Shown here piece after piece: positions 11,656-25,600 of a stretch of DNA of 64,000 nt. Source of the stretch: Chiridota heheva (taxonomy: Eukaryota > Echinodermata > Holothuroidea > Apodida > Chiridotidae); NCBI GenBank assembly GCA_020152595.1, contig JAIGNY010000703.1, positions 2,976,501 to 3,040,500 of the forward strand. The letters run 5' to 3'. Each line of letters begins with the position of its first letter. Within the stretch, counting starts at the first letter, position 1. A model generated the notes under the pieces. The model did no database searches, was not told the DNA's origin, and saw only the letters and a program-made list of their open reading frames with translations. A program made the position numbers and the translations under genes.

Positions 11656-12334
11656 AAAGCGCTTTGAGTATACATTAGTAAAGCGCTTTAAGTATGCATT
11701 AGTAAAACGCTTTGAGTATTTATTAGTAAAGCGCTTTGAGTATGCATTAGTAAAGCGCTTTGAGTATGCATTAGTAAAGCGCTTTGAGTATGCATTAGTA
11801 AAACGCTTTGAGTATTTATTAGTAAAGCGCTTTGAGTATGCATTAGTAAAGCGCTTTGAGTATGCATTAGTAAAGCGCTTTGAGTATGCATTAGTAAAGC
11901 GCTTTGAGTATGCATTAGTAAAGCGCTTTGAGTATGCATTAGTAAAGCGCTTTGAGTATGCATTAGTAAAGCGCTTTGAGTATGCATTAGTAAAACGCTT
12001 TGAGTATTTATTAGTAAAGCGCTTTGAGTATGCATTAGTAAAGCGCTTTGAGTATGCATTAGTAAAGCGCTTTGAGTATGCATTAGTAAAGCGCTTTGAG
12101 TATGCATTAGTAAAGCGCTTTGAGTATGCATTAGTAAAGCGCTTTGAGTATGCATTAGTAAAGCGCTTTGAGTATTTATTAGTAAAGCGCTTTGAGTATG
12201 CATTAGTAAAGCGCTTTGAGTATGCATTAGTAAAGCGCTTTGAGTATGCATTAGTAAAGCGCTTTGAGTATTTATTAGTAAAGCGCTTTGAGTATGCATT
12301 AGTAAAGCGCTTTGAGTATGCATTAGTAAAGCAC
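11653..12334. repeat. 24-bp tandem array, about 28 copies
   Basis: The unit is AGTAAAGCGCTTTGAGTATG plus CATT. It contains two palindromes, AAAGCGCTTT and ATGCAT. The main variants are TATTTATT in place of TATGCATT and AAACGC in place of AAGCGC; they recur at intervals, so copies spread in groups. The unit length is divisible by three, which explains the 211-residue periodic minus-strand frame; that frame is not a gene. Confidence 0.97.
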
Positions 12335-13009
12335 TATATAAGAACTACATACTATTTTTTCAGAAGCAACATTAGCTAAATTAAATTTCAATCATCATAG
12401 TAGCAAAATAATTAATCAAAATCAGTTAAAAATTTATGACTCTACAGTGCTAAATCTTGGGCATCATGTTGCATATTTTATGCAAAATTTTGTGATGCAT
12501 TACAAGATGACCTTGGTATTTTCTTTTGTAAATCTTTTTTTTTAAATGTCTATCATAATTCTTTGAAGTGGAGCAGCAAATTCTGATCAAAAGGTTTTGA
12601 GTTTTGCCATACCCCCAATCAAATTCTAGCAGTAATAGAATTTCCCATTATTTCAGTGACTAAGAATTACATAAAGATGTTGAGCTGTCCCAGTCATACA
12701 TCGCAAATTTAAAATGAATTAACATTTGATCAGCCATAATTCCAAAACAGTAAATGCTTTTTTTCAATTCAAAGAAACTGATCTGCTAAGATTGTAACTC
12801 TTCAAACTTATATAGAAATTGCTACATGTCCACAGACCTGTAAGATGTAACAAGTTTGTGTGGAAAGGACTGGTGTACAATATCTACTGTTGCGGAGTGA
12901 CATCACACTTTCATTTTTTTTCCTTTTCAATTAATTTAACTAATTGACAATATTATTTCATTTTGAGGTTAATCACAGTTACGTCAGTATATTTAGTACT
13001 ATTATAACA
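12335..13009. other. No gene seen
   Basis: AT-rich, no frames of note. It may contain downstream sequence of ATP6V1H, but no clear polyadenylation signal was found. Confidence 0.45.
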
Positions 13010-13017
13010 TCCAATAG

Positions 13018-13162
13018 TAGGGTCGGACTGAGATGAATTAGGCTGCTCCATCTTTGGTGCCATCAAATAGCTGGAGAAGGCCCACGGATGCTAAAGTATA
13101 GGGAGGGGAGGGAACTTCTGAGGATCAGAGATAGGGGCCCTTGTATGGTCAGTCCAACACTG
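13018..13162. mobile_element. Short hAT-like MITE (145 bp)
   Basis: The termini TAGGGTCGGACTG and, inverted, CAGTGTTGGACTG match at most positions. The flanks TCCAATAG (13010-13017) and TCTAATAG (13163-13170) agree at 7 of 8 bases, fitting an aged 8-bp duplication. It lies just downstream of the ATP6V1H stop codon. Confidence 0.75.
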
Positions 13163-13577
13163 TCTAATAGTTGTAAGAAACAAAGTTGCTTCCTTAATAG
13201 CTGTTCTACCACTCTATAGACATATCCATTCAAAGAATGTTAGTTGCACAATCTCAGAAAAATATTTTAATGAAATACAGACTTTTGAGGAATGTGAGAT
13301 GTCACTTCTAGTCTCATTTCAGTCAATTCTACATAAATCTAACACAACTTTCAAATTAAATATCTCCTAAACAGATTAAGATTTTGAAAACATTCTTCAC
13401 CATTTTGTTCCTCTCACTGCCCTCTTTCATATTAGATAACCAACCATCCATGATCACTGAACTTGACCTTTGAACTTGACCTTAAACAAAGCAACCAATA
13501 TCTATACAATATAGGAAATATGAATGTGAGCCTATGTATAAACAGGAATGCTATATAACTAGAGTGTTGCTGAACTC

Positions 13578-13620
13578 TCAGCTGGATTCTTCCACCGTGA
13601 TCTGCCGACCGAGATATTCC
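13578..13620 (-). CDS. ATP6V1H: ATP6V1H exon 11 (residues 457-470, stop)
   Basis: The acceptor is TTTTTTGCAG|GGAA. It completes Trp457, encodes [13 protein letters not shown] and stops at TGA (13578-13580). The WEYLG motif matches the human C-terminus; the tail after it is short and divergent, as is usual here. No clear AATAAA was found on the minus strand in the next few hundred bases. A weaker ATTAAA lies at 13266-13271, already inside a repeat. Confidence 0.94.
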
Positions 13621-16600
13621 CTGCAAAAAAGACAGAAGAACTTGAGTTAGTCCAAAGTAAAAGAAATAAATATTCGAAAATATGGTATTCAAATATGCTA
13701 TGTAAGTATTACAATTATCTCCTTTCGAATTTTTTTTTTTACTTCATTAAAGTATTAGTGCAACTACATTTATGACTGTGAAGAAGTTTAATCCATATTT
13801 GGGTAATTATGACCCATCTTCTGCTTATCTCTGGTGGATGAGAGCACATGGCTCCTCCTGGATGGGACGCCAGACCATCGCAGGTTAACTCCCCAGCAGT
13901 GCTGGTACTGATCTACAGCTGAGTGGACTAAAGCGGGTAGAGTAAAGTTTTTTGCTCCAGGACACTATGCAGGACTCGTGACGGAAGTCAATCGAACCCA
14001 GTGTATTTTGCATAGGAACATTGACCCTTAACCACTCACTGCACTTCCATGATTTCTTATCAGAAAGGTTTCTATATTTAACCAAAACCCCATTACAAAT
14101 CTGAGTTATAGCTCTTTCTATACTATACATGTTGTTTCAAATTCAGTCCTTGATGGCTTATATAACATCTTTCGCATCAAAATGCTCACTGCAAGTATAA
14201 TCAATATCTACAAATTCTAAACCAGATGCAATTGCACTGTTTCTAACTACTTTAGTAGACAATTAAGAAGCTATAAATTTACATAATGGATTCAACTGAC
14301 AATATTTTTGCATAAATTGAATAAATTCTAACTGAATTTGAAGAAACCATTAAGAATTACTAGAAGATATATGTTGTCCAACTCCTTACTTTCAAAATAA
14401 AGATATAATTTAAACAAATTATCAAAACTTATATCAGGGAGACTACAAAGCAGTTGCAATTTTCACACACATGCATGTTCATAATTTATTGCCCTTGAAA
14501 ATGTCAATCAAATAACAACATATATGTATCTAGTTTTTTAAATGTGCTGCAGAAGAAAAATTAACACACTCATCCTTTAATTCAAAATAAATAATTTATA
14601 GATTTTTCTCCAATATAATTTTACTTAAACAATTTTTGCAATATATCTAATTAACAAGTCAACAGTAATACTATATTTTCCCATGCACAACTGAATCTGT
14701 TCTAAATTCTTCAAAATGTGTATTTACTTGGTTGGTGCTACATCACTTCCGGGAAAAGACTTTATTTACTAGAGTGAAAACAAAGCTTTGCGCATTACGG
14801 CGAACAGTTAGTCCTTATGTGTTTGCATGTAGTATGTAAAGTTGGACAAAATATTTACAATTGCAAATTGCTAGCTAAACTCCATTTTCATTAATTAAAT
14901 GCTTCATTTGTTTATTGTGCAGTTAGGAATAACAATCAATTGAAGTTTATATAGATTTTTACAGACGATCGGACATTGTACGTTTTACTGATACACCTGC
15001 TGGGAAGGCATGTTAAACACTCAGTGGTTAAAATTCGGGTCAGGTTACGGAAATTTTGAATTGACCAAAAAACAATGATATATTTTTACCAAAAACTCAA
15101 CAAAGCAACGCCACATATCCCGAACCGATTATCATACATTGTCTACAAGGCAAATTTGTGCCTTAAGTGGTTGAAATTTGGGCCTATTACATTACGTATT
15201 GCATATGATATGTAAACAAACACAGCTGATCGCTGGTTTTCACTCCAGTGGCGCACGGTTACTATGCGGTCTGATGACCTCAGGTCATGAATCTAACCAA
15301 GTGAATGTATCATGTTGCAGGTACAAATTTTTAACAGAAAATAAAAAATATTTTAATCTACCCTACTCAAATGCAAAAGACTTTATCAAAATGGATGGGT
15401 AGATTGGGTAGTTTACATTCCTTTCTCAACAGCAGAGAAAGGTGAGATGTCCACGGCCGTTTGATAGACTAGATGTGAGGCACTGGTAAATGAAGACCCA
15501 TTTGGAATTAAACCTGAAAAATTAAACTTGCCAAGCTGATGTTATGACCTCTGGACCATGGAGGTCAAAAAGGCAGTAAAATTTAGGTACCAGTTTTACA
15601 GAGAGGTTAAAGTTATATGAATTTGAAAGGATGCAATTATTTAGACTAACCAGTTATGGACCATTAGTTTTTGTACAGCAAGAAGGGCTTCGTAACGGAC
15701 ATTTGGATCATCATGGGTCATGTATTGCATCACATGCTGCTTACCGCCAAGCTGCTCCACAATACTGCATAAAATATCACGAAAAACAACAAAATCATTG
15801 TAAGATCAATAAAACATTTCCAAACAAACTTAATGAAATTTAAAAAAATTTTGCTCTGTTGAATTTAATCAATGACAGCTCATTATTTTTGAAACCACAA
15901 TTCTGATCAAAAACTGAAATAAATTTTGTTTTAGTTTGTCATTTTCCATTTCCACCTACATACTCACACTTGTAGCTGTCTACCTTCCTTTTGCAAAAGT
16001 TCTTAAAACTTTTCAAATATTTCTAGACCTTATCGTAAACCTTTTAAGATTTTTTTCTTTCACAAATATGATTCAAAACAAAATGGCAACACTACCCTTG
16101 GTATTTTACATGCGTATGGATGTAAGATTCCTAATTATAGATTACAATATGGCTTAAGTATTATAAAATTCTGCATACTATCTCCACAGAGTGTATTTTT
16201 AATCTTATTCCTTTTAATTTTCTTGTAGATTTAGCAAAATGGGCAAAGTTAAAATATGAATTAATAAAATAAAACTATTCTGTTTTTTATTATTCCATGT
16301 AATTTTAGTATTGAAATAAGTGTTTATTTCTACACATTGATGTCAAATTTTAATTTGATTACTAGTCATTTTACAACAAATGTAATATTTTATATATTTG
16401 ATAGCAACGAAATTCAAAGATAAATTTCTTAATAACATTGTTTTTAATCAATACTAAATACAATTCAGATTGCAATTCACTTACTTTTTGCCCCTTGGAT
16501 AGTGTCTGACATATTCTCCAATGTCATGCGCACTAACACTAAGCACCAAAGGATCGTGGGATGTCTCTAGTAAGCGGGTCAGAATTCTGGAACAAAGAAA

Positions 16601-19600
16601 AAGGATGAAATACCATAAATCTCTGACTTGAAACACATATCAGTGAGCTTCAACAATGTGCTTGACCAAGATATTTTACATATAAGCATATAACAGATAC
16701 AGTAAAGTGGAATTAAAAAGCTAAATCCATCTGAGCCATTAGGCTCATTGGTCAGTGTTTATCCCAGGTTTCCAGCGCAAGCGAATGAGAGCACATGACT
16801 CCCCTGGACGGGACATTAGTCCATCCCAGATTAACTCCCCAGCAGTGCTGGTACTCATTTTACAGCTGAGAGGACTGAGGCAAGTATCTTGCTCAAGAAC
16901 ACAATGCAGAGCTCGCGACGGGAATTGGTACCTTTCAAACAAAAGCATGACTCCTTAACCACTAAGCCACAGCACCTCTAAAGTGGAAATTATATCTCAT
17001 GTAATTACAAAAAGGTGAACCTGATTACACAAATTTTATGCACCTCATATCAAAGCAGTCTAGTTAATTATAGATTAGCCAGATAAGTTGAAGTTCAAAT
17101 TTCTAACTTCATAAAACACACTTGCATTTCTTTCACATTGTTTAAAAGAGCAATTCTATACTTGGGCTTAAACAAGCACTAAACCAAAAAGTAAGGGAGC
17201 CCGTTTTTGCAATTTTACAGATATATAATCCACAATAAATTGATAAATTTCATGCCTCCATAGCTCACAGATGAAGTGAGGACAAAGGTTATTGAATATT
17301 CATATCAACTAGAAAATTACTATTCTGTTGCGTGCTAGATAAGCATTTGATTTTTGGGGACCCATTAAAAATACACCCTCACTTTTCGGTCTAGTGCCCC
17401 TTTAATTCCCTAGCATCCATATATATCCCTATTACCACAATCCACATTCTGAACTTGTTTACTAACAAGGACTGTATTTTGATTCATAACAAGATGTATC
17501 TGTGGTGTCCAAGGTTGGAACTGTCAAATAACTTATTACTACCTCCGCCAACAAAGTTGGACAGACGTTATGTTTTCGCCTCTCTTTGTTTGTTTGTCTT
17601 TTGTCAGTCATCAAGATACCTCAAGAACTGATGACTGGATTTGGATTAGATTTGATGTGTGGTTTTGTTACTGCTTAAGGAAGAAGTGAAATTTGAAACA
17701 TATTGGAATGGGAAGGGTGCAAATGGGGGGGGGGGATACATTTTAAAGTGAGTTTGTTTGTCATTAGAATATCTCAAGAACTGATGATCGGATTTGGATT
17801 AAATTTGATGTGTGATTCTAATATTGCTCAAGGAACAAGTGATTTAGATTTGGAATGTATTGATACTAGGGAAGGGCAGAAATTGAGGGGTGGGGATGTT
17901 TAGGGTAAGGTCTGTCAAGACACAGTTGAAACTTCCCAATGGTATGTAATAAACAATGAATTCACACCATGAAAAGAATCCAACAATCAATTTTTTGGAC
18001 TCATTGAAAATTAAATAAAGTGGCCTCTACTATCAATGTAAAAAGAACAATTGGTTTCAGCCATGAATGGAAAATGATGGAATGTGAATCTTAACTGAAT
18101 GGAACTCAAACCATAAATAGTTAGCCTGAATGAAACTGAAAACAATGATATCGATTTGGAAGAAATCAGTCAAAAGATAATCTTCAAGTGTTCAGAATGC
18201 AAATGATCAAAACTTTTGTATGAATCTTGGTGTGCCTAGAAATTCTGAGGTAGATTATAGTGGGTATGGGGATCAAATGAACTCTAAAACTATTTTAGGC
18301 ATCTTGGAATCTACAGAGTGCTGATATTCTAGCTTCCATTGTTTCCATCCTCTGTAGGCCTTGTGTATTTACACACAAAAATAAGCTGGCTAGAAATAAA
18401 ACTTGTTGAAATCTTTCTGTATCTTTAAATTTGTTGAACTTAGAATTTGAGTGATACCTGTGAATTTGATTATCAAATTATATTCATATTCCACTTATTG
18501 ACCCTTATATGGACGTACTTGATTACTTCACATATATCTAAACAAGCTACAGAGAATTGACCAAATTGAACTGAATTTAAATTAGATAACAATAATGTAG
18601 AATATGAGCTTACTTGAGCAATTCATAATTTTTCTCATTCAATCTCATGGCATTTTCCCTCCAGAACTTCTCACTCTTGTGAACTGGACTCCATTCCAAC
18701 CGACCTGATTTGACCTCTGATGAATATTCATCAAATGAACTAAAAGCAAGATTAAGAGATAATAGATTAAACAAAATAAATGTCATGAGCAGAACAAAAG
18801 CTTGATAAGAGATCTCATTTGTTTATATCACATTACACAAATTTCTGAAGAGAAAAAATCTTGATACATTTGGTCATTTGACAATCAAAATAATCTTTAG
18901 ACTGAATTTTTCTGAACTTTGCAAAGATGTGATGTTATTGGAACAATTGGGGTAATTTCTTATATTTGTATGCAGCACTGTGTGGTTGTAGCAGATATTC
19001 TTATTGGAGGGGAGGGAGATCAATATTGCAAAAAGGTACTGTGGAGGGAGATAGAAAGACAGATCGCCTGAAGGTCGGTGTTCACATGAATAGGGCTATG
19101 TGGGATACCGTGTCTAACGAAAATGGAGACACCCTGACAGGCTTTGTTTATGTAGCAAGAAAAGTTATTGAGGGAATAATTGTCAGTGGTTTTCAGAAAA
19201 GTTTATTGTGGGCAGAAGGTGACTGGGTTGAAGGTGGTGGTTAAAAGGTAAAATTTTTTCCGAGTTGGCCTTAAGGCTCCTGATGTTCCATTGTAGGAGG
19301 TTGTGAATGTTATTGTTATTGTTGTATTCCATAAGAAGAAAAAATGGGGGGGGGGGGGAGGTATTTGGAGGAGATCTGTTGTGTCTAGGTTGGCTTGTTT
19401 TTTCTTCAGATTTGTCCCTGTTTCTTTGGGAGCAGCTGTTTTTGAAAATTGGACGAGAAGTATATTCGGTGGGTTCAGTAATCGAACAATCCATGTTTTC
19501 TTCGTTGTCATACATGTGGGTTGGGATGGTGGGCTGTTATTGGTTTGTTGGCCAGGTTGGCTTGAGTTTGATGTTTGATGGCATTTAAGGTGTTGAGGTA

Positions 19601-22600
19601 GGAACGGGGAGGTTTTAGATGAGGAAGGTAGGTTGGGGAGACAGGTGGTGGTGGGGGTGGATTGTGTAATGGGTGTGGTTGGGTTGTTGGCAATGGCAAT
19701 TGGCTTGAGCTCGGTAAGCAGAGCCAGGTGAGGTCAGTTTGGGGTGTGCGAGTCAGTTTTAGTGGTGTTATGGGGGGCGGTGTTGGTGTTTGAGGAATCT
19801 GTGTTCAAGTAGGAGGGTTTAGTGTGAAGGGAAGCAAGAAATTGCTTCTAACCTCTGGGTAAGTGATGTTAGAATTTAGGGTTTTCAGTCTTGTTATCTG
19901 CTTTTTCTAAAGCCAGGTGGGGCAGTCTTTTGAGAAAGAGTGGTGATTTGGGGGTTGGGGTTTACCATCACAGTGTGGGGTGTTGGTGCAAGAGGTGCTG
20001 TCATGGTCTAAGGCTCCACAATTGCTGCAGTGCGCTTGGCTGTGGCAGGAGTTCTTTCCGTGGCCATACCACTGGCATTTGTGACAACGGAGGGGGTTGG
20101 GGATGTAGGGGGCTACAAGAATTCTTAGATATTTGGCAGTGATGTGGAAGGGGTGGGTTGGGTGGCAAAAGTCAGAAGATGGTATTGGTGGGTGATTCAG
20201 CACCATCTCCCTTGAGGACAAGACAACAGGCCCTGGTTACATGTTGGCTAGCGAGTTTTTCAAGGTCATTATTTGTCAAGAAGGAAAGGTCCCTGGTTCT
20301 GATTACACCTTTGCTGGAGTTCAGGGAGCGGTTGCAGTAACTGTTATGTCAATACCAGAGTTGGCTAGGGTTTTGGTGGAGAGGAGGGCAGTGGCTTGGG
20401 TGTCACTAGTGCAGTGCACCAAAGATCACCAGATCTGAGGGTGGAAACTTTTGGAAGGGTGCAGACAAGGCCGTGAAGCGCCTTGTGGATGTAGAAGGGG
20501 GAAACTGTTTTGAAACTGTTTTGTTTGTTGGTGGCCTGGCTGATTAAAATTTGGGGACTGGGGCTGAGGAATGGTCTATGGAAGTAGCAGGTGGGTCATG
20601 AGGAGGAGAGAGAGGGTCAAGATCAAGGGCATTGCAGAAGCATTTGATGATATTGGGAAAAAATACCAAGACCAGAAGACCTGACGCAACTAAAAACAAA
20701 GTCGCAGGAACTACAATACAAGAACCACTGTATAAGTTACGATAGGGGAGTGTAGGCCAAGTCACAACGGGAGAAAAAACCCAAAAGGAACGATCTTTAT
20801 ACAGAAATCAGTCACCCAGCCTCCAAGAGAAAATACCCCAAAACAAATTGGTGCAAAGGTTGAAAAGTGTGTGATTTAAGAAAATCCAGAATAGATTAAT
20901 GAAATTCAAGTTGCTCTTGTCATGTATCATGCTATCATGTGTTATAGGTATAGGACAAGTAGCAACCACTTTGCATAAACTGATACAAATGCCCTTCTTA
21001 AACACTCACCACAAACACTTTCTCACAAAATCAATCTTAAAGTGTCAGGATCCGGCTTAATTTCAGATCTCCTAATTCCAAAACGTATGCTCATTACATA
21101 TTGATTTACTAGCAACATAGCGATAGGACAGTACAACACTAACATTAGGTGAAAGTTACAGTGTAACATACAGTAATACTTACAGCCTAATGTAACAACG
21201 TAATCATAAAGAAATAATGGATCGGAACTTGAGTCAAGATTTCCTCTTTATCCACACAAAAAAAATCCACAAAATAATTAGTATATCGCTAATTAAGCAA
21301 TATTTCTATGTCTGATTCAAGAAAACTAATGTTTTGGAGTAGCCTAGGTCAATGTGACACAGTAACACAATAAAAGTTATGCATTGTAGGCCTCGCTCTG
21401 TCCTTATTTTTATGTCATACACCTTTTTTAATAGTGGAAGTCCAGCCATTTCTTGGGGATTAATTTTTCACTTTTTCGCGAATATCTCAGAAATGAGTGG
21501 GAATTTTTGATAGATGTATGTTAATGAAATGTTCAGAATATTTCACGGAAAATACTTATGGCAAAATCTCTACTTGTCCATATACCTTTAATTTATTTAC
21601 AGTAGTACATAGTACAAGAATTTAATGTTACAAGTTCGATAAATGAAGATTATAATATCAAATTCCTGTGTTTGTGTATCATTTCTGGATTATTATGACA
21701 ACTCTGAAATAAAATAAACTGAATCAATTACAGTACCTTAAATCCTGCATGCTGTTGCATAATGTTTCCATCAAAAACTTGATGTCTTCCTTGATGTCTT
21801 CATCTTCAATCTTCTGGCCCTCCAGCACCTCAAGATGCTTCAAGACCTTGCACTGGATCATCGCCAAGCAGTTTTCCTGAATTATCTCTCTTTCCTCTGG
21901 CTTCTCAATCAGATTCTTAAAAACAAAAAAATGTCAGTTATCAATTAATTATATTATTATTTGCTGTGATTCAAGTTGAACAGAGATTAAAAGGTTAAAA
22001 GGAAATGAATGACTTATTTAGAGATAATCCCACCAGCACCATCACAAGGACTAGATGGTTCACAGAAAATAATTAATTTAAATAGTAACACCCATTCTTA
22101 CCCATCCCTTCCCCCCCCCCCCCCAACAACAACAACAAAGAAGGCTGTTATGTAGTCTTAACATAATGACTTGACTTATCTAGAGACACCACCAACAAAA
22201 ATTCAAAATTCAAGGTCAAAACAAACTGAAAAGATTATTTTTCATATACATATCATTTAGATTTTATTTTGAGGTAATTGGGATGGTGATATGAATAGAT
22301 GTCAGTATACATGACAGTCTTAACTGAAAAAATTATTTCCAATTCAAATGTAACACCCTCTCCTGATCACCTTACCTCTCAAAACATAATACAGATTGAT
22401 CTCAGTGTCACAAATTTTGCAGAAACAGAAACAAATTTACTTTGCATGAAAATCAGCAATGTAGCAATGACCACTTTTATTGCTTTTCAGTTCAGAATTC
22501 AACATCCCACAGATCCTCATCATTAGAACTTTTCCCCATCAATGTTCTAAATGATTTGTAAAACTCCATTAGCCACAATGGAGTTATGTTCAACGGCACT

Positions 22601-25600
22601 AAAAAGAAAATGCTTCTGCCTAAAAATGAGTCTTGAGCCTTCATTTAAAAACATTTAAATTGGGAGCTAGTTGAATATAAAGTGGCAAGGAATTCCATAA
22701 AGCTGGAACAGCACATGTGAAGGAGCAACGACCAAAAGATTGAAGTTTCCATTTTGGCGCGTGGAGAAGATGCTTGTTCGATGAACATAGATTTTGTGAA
22801 GATGATTTGAAGTGAATGAGATCAGCCAGATATTTAGGTGCAAGTCCATGGCTAGATTTGTAGGTTATTAAAAGTAGCTTGAATTCAATTCTGTACCGTA
22901 CAGGAAGCCAGTGGAGTTTCTTTAATACAGGGGTGATATGGTCAAAATTATTTAAACAAGTTATGATTCTGGCAGCAACATTTTGAGCACGTTGGAGTGG
23001 AACAAGTTGAGAGTCAAGCAGCGCAGCCCAAATAGCAGACAATTTCCATACTCCAATTTTGACGAGACAACAGCATGAACAAGTATTTGACAAGATTCCT
23101 TGGTGAGGTATTTTTGGATATGGCCTATTTTACGAACATAGAAGGAAATTGACCGACAAGTGTTGAAAATGTGCTGTTTAAAAGAGTATGTATACTCGAA
23201 AGTGACCCCAATATTTTGTGCAGAATCTGTTGGCTTAATAAAACTTGATTCAGTGTTAATAGAGTTTAAAGAAAATGGAGAAGGATCATATTTGGAATGA
23301 ATGAGTAGTACTTCGGTTTTTGAATCCTTAAGTTGGAACCATCCACCTGCCTGATACAAAATTCAGCACTTCAAAAGTGCTAATTTATGCATATGTTCTG
23401 GTTCAAAGAATATCTACAATTTGGTGATTTTTGGTTTTCATGATTTGGTACTCACCCTAAAAACTGCCAAAATTATTCTTGATACTTTCTCTTTAACACT
23501 TTCACTGAGTATATCCGCCAACACTGGTACAATATTATACCTGTAACAATAAAAAGCAATGGCAAATACTGTGGAATAAAATTAGTGCTGTCATGACATG
23601 TCGATTATTGCAATATCTCTTTTCCTACAACATGAAATATGCCTTTCAGGGCATATCGCGATACCAAAAACTAATACTCAACTAAGAAATTTTCGCGCAA
23701 CTAGGCTAGGCTTACTTCGTACGTTACAATTCTAACATTACAGTACTAAATCTAAAAGTCAAGTTTAGGCCATTAAATCGTGCAAAATAATAGTGAAACA
23801 TAAATACAACTAATTAAAAATTGTGCTCCGTCACCACACACTGGCTCGCGCTGATGTAATTTGGCAAAAAAATGAAAAATTGGTCCAGAATGTGCCACTC
23901 AGGCTCCCACTGCGATGATTCATGGTCACAGTCACGTTGGCTGAATTTCCAAACAGGTGTGTGATGCGTGATGAATGTAATAGTCACACGATCTGCTAGA
24001 TCTGCAAATCATTTTTCTTGCGTTCATCATATCATAGAGTAAATTGATCATATATTGTTAGTGATATAACAATGTGTCATGAGTCAGTTTTCTTGAAAAG
24101 TATATCGCGATACCATACCAAGAGATTTAGCTATGGGTGACAGATGGATCTAGACCTGAAAGGCCAAAACATACTAAAAAGAAGAATATGGGCTAGAGAT
24201 GGATCCATAAACAATAGACCTTTCCATACAAAATTAAACATGGGCAGAGATGGATCCAGGAAAAGTCTTCCATACCTGAAAAAGATTTAGCTATGGGCGA
24301 GAGATGGATCCAGGCCTATAGACCTTCCCATACTAAGAGATCTAGCTATGGGCAGAGAGATGGATCCAGGCCTACAGACCTTTCCATACCAAGAGATTTA
24401 GCTATGGGCGAGAGATGGATCCAGGCCTATAGACCTTTCCATACCAAGAGATTTAGCTATGGGCGAGAAATGGATCCAGGCATATAGACCTTTCCATACC
24501 AAGAGATTTAGCTATGGGCGAGAGATGGATCCAGGCCTATAGACCTTTCAATACCAAGAGATTTAGCTATGGGCAAGAGATGGATCCAGGCCTACAGTCC
24601 TTTCCATACTAAGAGATTTAGCTATGGGCGAGAGATGGATCCAGGCCTATAGACCTTTCCATGCCAAGAGATTTAGCTATGGACGAGAAATGGATCCAGG
24701 CATATAGACCTTTCCATACCAAGAGATTTAGCTATGGGCGAGAAATGGATCCAGGCCTATAGACCTTTCCATACCAAGAATTTTAACTATGGGCGAGAGA
24801 TGGATCCAGGCCTATGGACGTTTCCATACCAAGAGATTTAACTATGGGCGAAAGATGGATCCAGGCCTACAGACCTTTCCATATCAAGAGATTTAGCTAT
24901 GGGCAAGAGATGGATCCAGGCCTATAGACCTTTCCATTCCAAGAGATTTAGCTATGGGCGAGAGACGGATCCATGCCTATAGACATTTCCATACCAAGAG
25001 ATTTAACTATGGGCGAAAGATGGATCCAGGCCTATAGACCTTTCCATACCAAGAGATTTAGCTATGGGCAAGAGATGGATCCAGGCCTATAGACCTTTCC
25101 ATTCCAAGAGATTTAGCTATGGGCAAGAGATGGATCCAGGCCTATAGACCTTTCCATACTAAGAGATTTAGCTATGGGCAAGAGATGGATCCAGGCCTAT
25201 AGACCTTTCCATACTAAAAGATTTAGCTATGGGCGAGAGATGGATCCAGGCATATAGACCTTTCCATTCCAAGAGATTTAGCTATGGGCGAGAGATGGAT
25301 CCAGGCCTATGGACGTTTCCATACTAAGAGATTTAAGTATGGGCGAAAGATGGATCCAGGCCTACAGACCTTTCCATACCAAGAGATTTAGCTATGGGCG
25401 AGAGATGGATCCAGGCCTATAGACCTTTCCATACCAAGAGATTTAGCTATGGGCGAGAGATGGATCCAGGCCTATGGACGTTTCCATACTAAGAGATTTA
25501 AGTATGGGCGAAAGATGGATCCAGGCCTACAGACCTTTCCATACCAAGAGATTTAGCTATGGGCGAGAGATGGATCCAGGCCTATAGACCTTTCCATACC

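Noticed and set aside
11688-12323. 211-codon minus-strand frame of repeated 8-residue units
   Set aside because: It is the translation of the 24-bp tandem array. The unit length is a multiple of three, so open frames follow automatically.
13432-13692. 86-codon minus-strand frame
   Set aside because: It overlaps the last ATP6V1H exon in a different phase; the spliced phase ends at the TGA at 13578.
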